Of a stretch of DNA of 5,202 bases, positions 1 through 5,054 are shown piece by piece (within the stretch, counting starts at the first letter, position 1; every line of letters starts with the position of its first letter). The position numbers and the translations under genes were made by a program. The notes below the pieces were generated by a model, which made no database searches, had not been told where the DNA came from, and saw only the letters and a program-made list of their open reading frames with translations. Origin of the DNA: Pseudomonadota bacterium (GTDB lineage: Bacteria; Pseudomonadota; Alphaproteobacteria; UBA8366; JADFVY01); NCBI GenBank assembly GCA_015222795.1, contig JADFVY010000025.1:1-5202 (forward strand), given 5' to 3'.

Positions 1-405
1 ATCGCCCGGGACAAGGCCGAGGCGGCGAACATCGATAACGTCGGTTTCGAATGCGCCTCCATCGACAAATACGACCAGCCCGACGAAAGCCTAGACGCGG
101 TGATGGGGCACAGTATTCTGCATCTGCTGGACAACAGGGAACAGGTCATCGCCAAGTTTCACCGGATGCTGAAACCGGGCGGCGTCTTCGTTACTAGCAC
201 GGCATGCATCGGCGAATCGATGAAGCTGTTCAGGCTTGTCGCGCCGATATTGACTTTCCTTGGTTTGATCCCGCTGATCGGATTCTTCACCGTAAAGGAA
301 CTGGAAGCCAGCATGACAGAGGCAGGCTTCAAGATCGATTACAACTGGCAACCGGGCAAAAACAAGGCCGTGTTCATCGTGGCGTCAAAGGCCGGAAGCG
401 CGTGA
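1..405 (+). CDS. Class I SAM-dependent methyltransferase, C-terminal part (5' end outside window)
   Basis: The frame is open from base 1 to a TGA at 403-405 and gives 134 residues with no start of its own, so the N-terminus lies outside the window. What remains resembles the second half of a Rossmann-fold class I methyltransferase: an acidic strand (SLDAVMGHSILHLL, about residues 34-47) like motif IV, then the typical HRMLKPGGVFV (about 57-67) ahead of the next strand. The SAM-binding GxGxG motif would lie in the missing part. A hydrophobic segment, LVAPILTFLGLIPLIGFF (about 80-97), could touch a membrane or a lipophilic substrate. It is followed by KELEASMTEAGF, the helix before the last strands in ubiE/Methyltransf_11-type enzymes. 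The substrate cannot be told. It is the only plus-strand gene and converges on the carbonic-anhydrase-like gene. An internal ATG at 100 is not the true start, because the conserved fold begins upstream of it. Confidence 0.88.
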   Translation: MARDKAEAANIDNVGFECASIDKYDQPDESLDAVMGHSILHLLDNREQVIAKFHRMLKPGGVFVTSTACIGESMKLFRLVAPILTFLGLIPLIGFFTVKELEASMTEAGFKIDYNWQPGKNKAVFIVASKAGSA

Positions 406-424
406 ATCCTTCGTTGGAAAACCG

Positions 425-444
425 GGGCAGGCCGCCCGCTTTTT
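425..444 (+). terminator. Possible weak intrinsic terminator after the methyltransferase
   Basis: A four-pair all-GC stem GGGC/GCCC (425-428 with 434-437, 5-nt loop) is followed two bases later by TTTTT (440-444), 20 nt after the methyltransferase stop. The stem is short, and GC-rich intergenic DNA makes such stems by chance. It is the only terminator-like element between the two converging genes. Confidence 0.25.
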
Positions 445-590
445 CCCGGCCGTTGTCCGCGAACAGGCACAGTGCAGTGGGGGCCTGTGTAGAACAGGGT
501 CGCGAAACACGCCACGGTCGAACCGGTCGGGTTCCTACTGGATAGGCTCGTCGAACTGCCGCCCTATCATTACGGAGCGGTGTTCCGGCT

Positions 591-1133
591 TCAGGATTGA
601 GGCGGCGCGCCAACACCTTCGGCCAGATACTCTCTCGACAGGTTGAAATAGAGTTCGGCGAGCCGGTCGATCTCGGCATGTTCCGCGTCGGTCAGCTTTC
701 GCATGAAGCGGGCCGGGCGGCCGGCCCATAATTCGCCCGATGGGATGCGCTTGCCCGGCGTGACCAGCGCGCCGGCTGCCACCATTCCATAGCTTTCGAC
801 CACCGCGCCGTCCATTACGCAGGCATTCATGCCGACGAAGCTGTCGGGTTCCAGAATACAGTCATGCAGCAGTACCATATGGCCGATGGTACAGCGGTCG
901 CCGATCAGCGTCCCCTGCCCCTTGCTGGAGACGTGGATCACACTACCGTCCTGAAGGTTAACCTTCTCGCCGATGCGGATGACATTGACGTCGCCGCGCA
1001 ACTGGCAGCCCAACCAGATACTGCTGCCCGCCCCGATCTCGATATCGCCCGCCAGATTCGAGCCGGGCCCGATGAAGGCCGTCGGGTCGATCCGGGGCAT
1101 AACGCCCCGAAAGGGCACTATGCTCACACTCAC
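591..1133 (-). CDS. Gamma-class carbonic anhydrase-like protein (left-handed beta-helix hexapeptide family, YrdA/PaaY type)
   Basis: The 180-residue product has the hexapeptide-repeat pattern of a left-handed beta helix: IDPTAFIGPGSNLAGDIEIGAGSSIW, then LRGDVNVIRIG and NLQDGSVIHV. The three histidines expected to bind metal across the trimer interface are present at H67 (VIHV), H85 (IGHM) and H90 (LLHD). The family residues R46 and D48 (RGD) and Q61 are also present, as is the ELWAGRPARFMRKL signature before the C-terminal helix. Length is normal for the family. Members are trimeric; some hydrate CO2 and many have no demonstrated activity, so the catalytic role is inferred. I chose GTG at 1131-1133. 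It overlaps the argC stop as GTGA, has AGGAAG 10 nt upstream, and includes the N-terminal IVPFRGVMPRID strand that the family has. An ATG at 1098-1100 would cut that strand off. The product is probably translationally coupled to argC. Confidence 0.87.
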   Translation of the reverse strand: MSVSIVPFRGVMPRIDPTAFIGPGSNLAGDIEIGAGSSIWLGCQLRGDVNVIRIGEKVNLQDGSVIHVSSKGQGTLIGDRCTIGHMVLLHDCILEPDSFVGMNACVMDGAVVESYGMVAAGALVTPGKRIPSGELWAGRPARFMRKLTDAEHAEIDRLAELYFNLSREYLAEGVGAPPQS

Positions 1134-2176
1134 GGGAACAGCGCTTCCTGTTCCAGTCCCATGACCTCCGGCAGGCCGCACATGACGTTCAAGTTCTGGA
1201 TTGCCTGGCCGGACGCGCCTTTTACAAGATTGTCGATGGCCGCCAGCAGGATGGCGCGGCCCGGCACGCGGTCGGGGAAGACGCCGAGCAGGCAATGGTT
1301 CGATCCGCGCACGTCGCGGGTCGCCGGCGACCGGCCCGCCGGCAATACATGGACAAATGGCTCCGGGTCATAACGCGCGGCCAGCGCCACCCGCAGGTCC
1401 TCGGCATCGGCGCCGGCGGCGAGCGATACATAGATCGTCGCGAGGATTCCCCGGTTCATCGGCATCAGATGCGGCGTGAAGGTAACGGTCACGGGCTTGC
1501 CGGCGGCCACGGCCAGTTCCTGCTCGATCTCGGGCGCGTGGCGATGCGTTCCCACGGCATAGGCATGAATGCCCTCGCTGACCTCGGTATGAAGACTGCC
1601 CTGTTTCTCCGCCCGCCCGGCGCCGCTGATCCCGGATTTGGCGTCGATGATGATGCCCTCATGGGAAACAAGCCCGCCCTCTAGCAACGGCATAAGCGGC
1701 AGTTCGGCGGCTGTCGTATAACAGCCGGGATTGGCAACCAGGCGCGCGCCCGCGACTTCATCCCGGTAGGCCTCGGTCAGCCCGTAAACCGCTTGTTTCT
1801 GCAATTGGGGCGCCTGATGCTCGCCGCCATATGTGGCGGCGTAGACGGCAGTGTCGCGCAGCCGGAAATCGGCCGACAGGTCGCATATTTTCAGGGTTTC
1901 CGGCAGGCCGGCGATCACCTTCTGGGTGGTGGCGTGCGGCAGGCAGCAGAATATGAAATCCAGCTTGCTCCAGTCGGCGTCGTCGATCTTCACCAGATCG
2001 GGCAGGACCAGCCTGGCCAGATGCGGGAATACGTCGCCCAACGGTTTGCCGGCGTGGCGGTCGGCGGTCAACAGCGCAATTTCCACGCCGGGATGGCGCA
2101 CCAACAGACGCACCAGTTCCGCCCCCGTATATCCGCTGGCCCCGAGAATACCGACTTTCAGTTTTGTGGCTGTCAT
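1130..2176 (-). CDS. argC: N-acetyl-gamma-glutamyl-phosphate reductase (type 1 ArgC)
   Basis: ArgC makes N-acetylglutamate semialdehyde by NADPH-dependent reduction of N-acetyl-gamma-glutamyl phosphate, the third step of arginine synthesis, in the cytoplasm. The 348-residue protein begins with a Rossmann dinucleotide motif, GILGASGYTGAELVRLL (9-25). The active-site cysteine is C152 in VANPGCYTTAAELPL. Other family blocks are CDLSADFRL (98-106), DAKSGISGAGR (178-188), the histidine-rich THRHAPEI (210-217), PHLMPMNRGILATIY (235-249) and the C-terminal DNLVKGASGQAIQNLN (315-330). Length and full colinearity fit long-form (type 1) ArgC. ATG at 2174-2176 is preceded by AGGAG with 6-nt spacing. The last bases overlap the next gene as GTGA. 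Upstream, an intrinsic terminator ends 24 nt before the start codon and follows a short Arg-rich ORF, which suggests that argC is controlled by transcription attenuation. Confidence 0.97.
   Translation of the reverse strand: MTATKLKVGILGASGYTGAELVRLLVRHPGVEIALLTADRHAGKPLGDVFPHLARLVLPDLVKIDDADWSKLDFIFCCLPHATTQKVIAGLPETLKICDLSADFRLRDTAVYAATYGGEHQAPQLQKQAVYGLTEAYRDEVAGARLVANPGCYTTAAELPLMPLLEGGLVSHEGIIIDAKSGISGAGRAEKQGSLHTEVSEGIHAYAVGTHRHAPEIEQELAVAAGKPVTVTFTPHLMPMNRGILATIYVSLAAGADAEDLRVALAARYDPEPFVHVLPAGRSPATRDVRGSNHCLLGVFPDRVPGRAILLAAIDNLVKGASGQAIQNLNVMCGLPEVMGLEQEALFP
1144..1149 (-). promoter_or_regulatory. Ribosome binding site supporting the GTG start of the gamma-carbonic-anhydrase gene
   Basis: AGGAAG on the minus strand lies inside the 3' end of argC, 10 nt before GTG at 1133. 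The downstream ATG at 1100 has no comparable site, so this favours the GTG start. Confidence 0.5.
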
Positions 2177-2182
2177 GATCCA

Positions 2183-2187
2183 CTCCT
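2183..2187 (-). promoter_or_regulatory. argC ribosome binding site
   Basis: AGGAG on the minus strand lies 6 nt before the argC ATG. It falls between the terminator T-tract and the start codon, so it is only transcribed when the terminator is read through. Confidence 0.8.
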
Positions 2188-2200
2188 AAACCCTGTTACG

Positions 2201-2233
2201 CAAAAACAAAAGGACGCCCCTTCGGGACGTCCT
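2201..2233 (-). terminator. Intrinsic terminator in the argC leader (proposed attenuator)
   Basis: On the minus strand AGGACGTCCC (2233-2224) pairs with GGGGCGTCCT (2220-2211) across a GAA loop. This gives a 10-bp stem whose single imperfect pair is a G.U wobble. It is followed by TTTGTTTTTG (2210-2201). On the plus strand the wobble becomes a C/A mismatch and no T-tract follows, so the hairpin is built for minus-strand transcripts. It is the first intrinsic terminator after the diguanylate cyclase gene and sits 24 nt upstream of argC. It could therefore end the signalling transcript, attenuate argC, or both. Confidence 0.88.
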
Positions 2234-2257
2234 GTGGTGACCAGGCCCGTTCGGGGT

Positions 2258-2317
2258 TCAGCGTCGCGGCCGCACCGGGCGGGCCGTTTGGATCATGGGT
2301 CGTCGGAGTCGTCTCAT
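2258..2317 (-). CDS. Putative Arg-rich leader peptide of argC
   Basis: ATG at 2317-2315 opens 19 codons ending in TGA (2260-2258): MRRLRRPMIQTARPVRPRR. Eight of the 19 residues are arginine (2, 3, 5, 6, 13, 16, 18, 19), including two just before the stop. Four of the eight codons are CGA and one is AGA, which are usually uncommon in GC-rich genomes, so they could make translation sensitive to charged tRNA-Arg. The ORF lies between the diguanylate cyclase and argC. Its stop is 24 nt before the first stem of the intrinsic terminator. I infer that the peptide has no job of its own and that its translation senses arginine supply for argC. No good Shine-Dalgarno site precedes the ATG; translation from a leaderless or nearly leaderless transcript, as for trpL in rhizobia, is possible. 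The main doubt is that CGN triplets are common in GC-rich intergenic DNA. Confidence 0.62.
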   Translation of the reverse strand: MRRLRRPMIQTARPVRPRR

Positions 2318-2370
2318 GCGACTTGATTGCCACGAAACGGCGGGGGATGCAACCGTCTCATTTAGATTTG

Positions 2371-3297
2371 CTATGCCGAGACCCGGTTGCGACCGGCGTT
2401 CTTGGCGGCATAAAGCATCTCATCGGCCAGTTTCATCAGCCCTCCCGGTTCGCCGTCACGGTTCGGGATCACGACACCGACGCCGGCGCTGATGCTCACA
2501 TTGCCGGTAACATTGGACCAGGCATGCGGTATCTCCAGGCCATTTACAGCGTCCAGCAGGCGCCCGGCGATCGTGATCGCTCCCTCCCTGTCCGTACCTG
2601 GCAACAGACAGGCGAATTCCTCGCCGCCATAGCGGGCCACCAGATCGCCGGCACGGGTGGGAATTGCCGCGAGGGCCTGGGCGACTTTCCTGATGCACTC
2701 ATCGCCGGCGGTATGCCCGTAATTATCGTTGAAAGTTTTGAAATGATCGATATCGAGCATGATGGCCGATAACGGTATTTCCATGCGCGCGCAGCGGCGC
2801 CATTCCTCTTCGAGATGCTGATCAAAACGTCGCCGGTTGGCAATTTCCGTCATCCCGTCGGTCATGGTAAGCGCCTCCAGGCGATCACGCTGCAACTTTA
2901 GCTGCAGAAGATTGCGGACCCTGAGTCGCACGACGGCGGGCCGGAACGGCTTGGCAATATAGTCCGCGGCGCCGATCGCCAGCCCCTTTTCCTCGTCCGC
3001 CTCGCTGTTGAGAGCGGTTATGAATATTACCGGTATTTCCCTTGTATGCGCGTCCGACTTCAGCCGCCGGCAAATCTCGTACCCGTCCATGTCGGGCATC
3101 ATGATGTCGAGCAATATGATGTCGGGAGATTTATGCGCGGCGAGTTCCAGGCCCTTGCGCCAGTCCGTGGCGAAGATGACGTTATAGTCTTCGGCCAGGA
3201 TGGCGTTCAGCGATTTGATGTTGGCGGGTATATCGTCAACGACCAGAATTCGCGACCGCTCACCGGCGCCGCTCTCATCTACGTTTTGGCCACTCAA
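2371..3297 (-). CDS. Response regulator with diguanylate cyclase output (REC-GGDEF, PleD-like)
   Basis: The 308-residue protein has an N-terminal receiver domain (about 16-132) and a GGDEF domain (about 145-308), joined by a helical, coiled-coil-prone linker (LRVRNLLQLKLQRDRLEAL). The receiver has the acidic pair D21/D22, the phosphoacceptor D64 (LLDIMMPDMDGYE), T94 and K116 (AKPF). The cyclase domain shows TDGMTEIANRRRFD, metal-binding MLDIDHFKTFND (D182, D184), NYGHTAGD, and the active-site GGEEF (224-228). RAGD (215-218) lies five residues before it and matches the RxxD inhibitory site. All these residues are intact, so it should make c-di-GMP from two GTP after phosphorylation-driven dimerisation and be inhibited by its product. 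The start is TTG at 3295-3297: its TTGA overlaps the upstream stop, and AGGAAA lies 7 nt before it. No ATG or GTG occurs in frame before the receiver motifs. The input kinase is not in the window. Confidence 0.94.
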   Translation of the reverse strand: MSGQNVDESGAGERSRILVVDDIPANIKSLNAILAEDYNVIFATDWRKGLELAAHKSPDIILLDIMMPDMDGYEICRRLKSDAHTREIPVIFITALNSEADEEKGLAIGAADYIAKPFRPAVVRLRVRNLLQLKLQRDRLEALTMTDGMTEIANRRRFDQHLEEEWRRCARMEIPLSAIMLDIDHFKTFNDNYGHTAGDECIRKVAQALAAIPTRAGDLVARYGGEEFACLLPGTDREGAITIAGRLLDAVNGLEIPHAWSNVTGNVSISAGVGVVIPNRDGEPGGLMKLADEMLYAAKNAGRNRVSA

Positions 3298-4367
3298 TTC
3301 AGTATTTCCTGTCCAACGCGCAACAAGATCGATCGGGCGTTCGCAAACTCCAGGGACTCCAGATTTTCTGACAATTCCGCCAGGGCTTCATCAAGTCCCC
3401 GGCCGCCAAGCATCCCGGCGAGTTTCTCGAACTCCTCCTGCGCGCCCAAATCCTGATCGTCCAGCATGTCCAGAAGAATTCCGATCAAGATTTCGGCCTC
3501 TTTACGATCTAATTCCACTTCACCGGACGTCCAGCGAGCGGTATCGCGATGGGTGGCTATATCCGCCGCGCGAATAACCGAGACCGTTCTTTCAAGTTCG
3601 ATCTCGAACCGCCTGAAAGCATCCGTAACACTGTCGCCGCCATCAGCGATTTGTTCCTCAAGCTCCGCCGCGGCCATTGTCAACGCGTCGGCGCCGATGT
3701 TACCGGCGGTCGATCTGATACCGTGCGCGCAAAACCGGACCCGCTCGAGATCGCCCTTGACGAACGCCATGTCGATTTCCTGACCCATTTGAGCGTTTGT
3801 CTCTGCGAATTCAGCCAACAATCCGGCGTAGAGGGCACGATCCTGCCCCACCCTTGCAAGGCCATCCTCGATGTCGATTCCGTGCAGTTCGCGCGGCAGC
3901 GTAACCTCGGCCCTTGCCGGCGCGGCGCCAGCGGTTTCGTCAATCCCCGATGCCGCCGCCCCCGCGACAGGCTGCACCCAGCGAATCATGACGGCATATA
4001 GATCGTGAATATGGAACGGTTTGGGCAGACAGTCATTGGCGCCCGCGGTCAAACAGCGCGCCATCTCTTTTTTTCCAACATTGGCGGTCGTCGCAATTAT
4101 AGGAAGACTGTCCAACGCCAACTCCCCGCGAATGATGCCGGTCGCTTCAAGCCCGTCCATGATCGGCATTTGTAAATCCATCAGGACGGCGTCATAGGGT
4201 TTGTTTGCGTCCCTGATCGCCTTGATCGCCTCCATGCCGTTACCCGCCAGGTCGACGAGACAACCCGCATGTTGCAGCAAATCGCGGGCAAGCGTCTGGT
4301 TGGCGATGCTGTCTTCGACCACCAAAATCCGCGCGCCTCTAATTCTATCCAGACCTTCGGGCATCAT
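3294..4367 (-). CDS. Receiver-HPt response regulator protein (REC-HPt with C-terminal helical domain)
   Basis: From ATG at 4367 the product has 357 residues. The receiver domain (about 12-130) resembles those at the end of hybrid kinases: ILVVEDSIANQ with E18/D19, phosphoacceptor D64 (VLMDLQMPIMDGLEAT), PIIATTANVG with T93, and K116 (PKPF). After an Ala-rich linker comes an HPt domain (about 163-265) with phosphorylatable H215 in CAHGIRSTAGNIGA, the usual AHxLKGxxxxIGA site. The final 74 residues (about 284-357) are helical and acidic and contain no histidine. They look like the extra C-terminal domain found after HPt in some hybrid kinases, possibly a degenerate HPt. The protein has no kinase domain, no membrane segment and no output domain, so it is probably a phosphorelay shuttle between an unlinked kinase and a regulator such as the overlapping REC-GGDEF protein. 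A TTG at 4385 could add six residues but has no Shine-Dalgarno site. The ATG has GGGGGAA about 9 nt upstream, and a second ATG follows directly at 4364. Confidence 0.88.
   Translation of the reverse strand: MMPEGLDRIRGARILVVEDSIANQTLARDLLQHAGCLVDLAGNGMEAIKAIRDANKPYDAVLMDLQMPIMDGLEATGIIRGELALDSLPIIATTANVGKKEMARCLTAGANDCLPKPFHIHDLYAVMIRWVQPVAGAAASGIDETAGAAPARAEVTLPRELHGIDIEDGLARVGQDRALYAGLLAEFAETNAQMGQEIDMAFVKGDLERVRFCAHGIRSTAGNIGADALTMAAAELEEQIADGGDSVTDAFRRFEIELERTVSVIRAADIATHRDTARWTSGEVELDRKEAEILIGILLDMLDDQDLGAQEEFEKLAGMLGGRGLDEALAELSENLESLEFANARSILLRVGQEILN
3305..3310 (-). promoter_or_regulatory. Ribosome binding site deciding the TTG start of the diguanylate cyclase
   Basis: AGGAAA on the minus strand lies inside the end of the upstream receiver-HPt gene, with 7 nt to TTG at 3297. 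Its spacing is right for that TTG. Confidence 0.65.
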
Positions 4368-4434
4368 GGCCCGGCGTTCCCCCAATGATATGTCGAGACG
4401 GATATTAAGCGACTAACGTAAATGTTCCGTGAAC

Positions 4435-4465
4435 AAAAAAAGAGGCCCGCCGTTTCCAGCGGGCC
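4435..4465 (-). terminator. Intrinsic terminator of the rplM-rpsI unit
   Basis: On the minus strand a perfect 7-bp stem GGCCCGC/GCGGGCC (4465-4459 with 4450-4444, 8-nt loop) is followed by CTC and seven T residues (4441-4435). It lies 27 nt after the rpsI stop. It separates ribosomal protein transcription from the signalling genes, which therefore need their own promoter in 4368-4434. That stretch is locally AT-rich (TTAATAT, CATATCA), but no clear -35/-10 pair was found. Confidence 0.9.
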
Positions 4466-4491
4466 CCTTTGTCCAGATCCAGGATCGTTCT

Positions 4492-5052
4492 CTAACGCTT
4501 CGAGAACTGGAAGCTCTTGCGTGCCTTGGCGCGACCGTATTTCTTACGTTCCACCATGCGCGAGTCACGGGTCAGGAACCCGCCCGACTTCAGGGCACCA
4601 CGCAGTTCAGGTTCAAAATAGGTCAGCGCCCGGCTGATGCCATGGCGCACCGCGCCGGCCTGTCCGGAAAGCCCGCCGCCCTTGACGGTGCACATGATAT
4701 CGTACTGGTCCGTGCGATTGGCCGTCTGGAAGGGCTGCTGGATCACCATCTGCTGGGTCGGGCGCGCGAAATAACTCGTGACGTCCCGGCCATTGACAAC
4801 GATCTTGCCGTTGCCCGGCTTGAGCCATACCCTTGCGACGGCATTCTTGCGCCTGCCAGTGGCATAGGCACGGCCTAGCGCGTCGACCTTCTTCTCATAC
4901 CGCGGCGCGGAAGACACTTCAACAACGCCAGCCACACCGCCGAGATCGGCCAGATCGGTGACCGTTGTGGTCTCGGGCGTGGTCTCGGCCACCGTTTCAG
5001 GCGCGGTTTCAGGCGTGGTCTCGGTCCCGGTTTCGTTCTGCTCGTCGGCCAT
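4492..5052 (-). CDS. rpsI: 30S ribosomal protein S9 (uS9) with acidic N-terminal extension
   Basis: S9 binds the head of the 30S subunit, and its C-terminal tail reaches the P-site tRNA. The conserved core starts near residue 60 (GRAYATGRRKNAVARVWLKPG), continues through NGRDVTSYF and VKGGGLSGQAGAVRHGISRAL, and ends in DSRMVERKKYGRAKARKSFQFSKR, whose terminal SKR is the usual tRNA-contacting tail. The protein is 186 residues against about 130 in E. coli. The excess is an N-terminal extension of roughly 55-60 residues, rich in Thr, Glu and Pro, as often seen in alphaproteobacteria. ATG at 5050-5052 lies 2 nt after the rplM stop. GAGGA inside the rplM end and a closer AGAG may serve as ribosome binding sites. 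The gene ends in TAG, followed by a strong intrinsic terminator. Confidence 0.97.
   Translation of the reverse strand: MADEQNETGTETTPETAPETVAETTPETTTVTDLADLGGVAGVVEVSSAPRYEKKVDALGRAYATGRRKNAVARVWLKPGNGKIVVNGRDVTSYFARPTQQMVIQQPFQTANRTDQYDIMCTVKGGGLSGQAGAVRHGISRALTYFEPELRGALKSGGFLTRDSRMVERKKYGRAKARKSFQFSKR
4963..5022 (-). repeat. Five 12-bp units encoding an ETxx tetrapeptide repeat in S9
   Basis: Residues 11-30 of S9 read ETTP-ETAP-ETVA-ETTP-ETTT. At DNA level this is five imperfect 12-bp units, so length variation by slippage without loss of frame is plausible. The segment should be disordered and negatively charged. Confidence 0.8.
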
Positions 5053-5054
5053 CT

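Larger units (their letters stand above)
2201..2317 (-). promoter_or_regulatory. Candidate arginine-responsive transcription attenuator of argC
   Basis: Three alternative pairings fit a ribosome-mediated attenuator. Segment A, GGCCCG (2285-2280, inside the leader ORF), is complementary to segment B, CGGGCC (2249-2244). Segment B extended, CGGGCCTG (2249-2242), pairs with segment C as CCTG:CAGG (2234-2231) plus CGGG:CCCG (2226-2223), with ACGT bulged. Segment C is also the 5' arm of the terminator and pairs with segment D (2220-2211). A ribosome stalled on the late Arg codons would cover A, free B to pair with C and abolish the terminator. A ribosome that reaches the stop at 2260-2258 would crowd B and let C pair with D. 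This parallels trp/his-type attenuators. The pairings are seen by eye; the mechanism is inferred. No convincing promoter was recognised. The best match is TTGCAT (2352-2347) with a poor CAATCA 17 nt on, which would give a nearly leaderless start. Confidence 0.65.

Noticed and set aside
541..568. GATAGG/CCTATC inverted repeat as a terminator or attachment site
   Set aside because: Six pairs with a 16-nt loop and no T-tract or second copy; not distinguishable from chance.
1094..1116. Complementary GGGGC / GCCCC / GGGC segments that could form hairpins
   Set aside because: They lie in the first codons of the carbonic-anhydrase gene with no T-tract on either strand; probably codon-driven GC content.
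1134..1295. Upstream extension of the carbonic-anhydrase frame to 1295, giving 234 residues
   Set aside because: The added 54 residues are Arg/Pro/Gly-rich, lie fully inside argC in another frame and resemble no part of the family. They are a GC-rich shadow of argC.
2266..2286. GCGGCCGC palindrome and CGGCC/GGCCG inverted repeat as an operator or repressor site
   Set aside because: It overlaps the Arg-rich leader codons and is explained by CGN/CCN codons and the attenuator segments; no known arginine repressor box was seen.
1793..2326. Long plus-strand ORF opposite argC (also 1295-1684 and 864-1373)
   Set aside because: These are antisense shadows of argC and the carbonic-anhydrase gene; no recognisable domain, and typical of GC-rich opposite strands.
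2323..2772. Plus-strand ORF opposite the GGDEF domain
   Set aside because: It runs antisense to conserved GGDEF coding sequence and contains no recognisable motif.
4429..4878. Plus-strand ORF opposite rpsI
   Set aside because: It begins inside the rpsI terminator and runs antisense to a highly conserved ribosomal gene.
4963..5040. Short repeats in the rpsI 5' end as a CRISPR-like array
   Set aside because: The 12-bp units are contiguous, imperfect and in frame with S9, without spacers.
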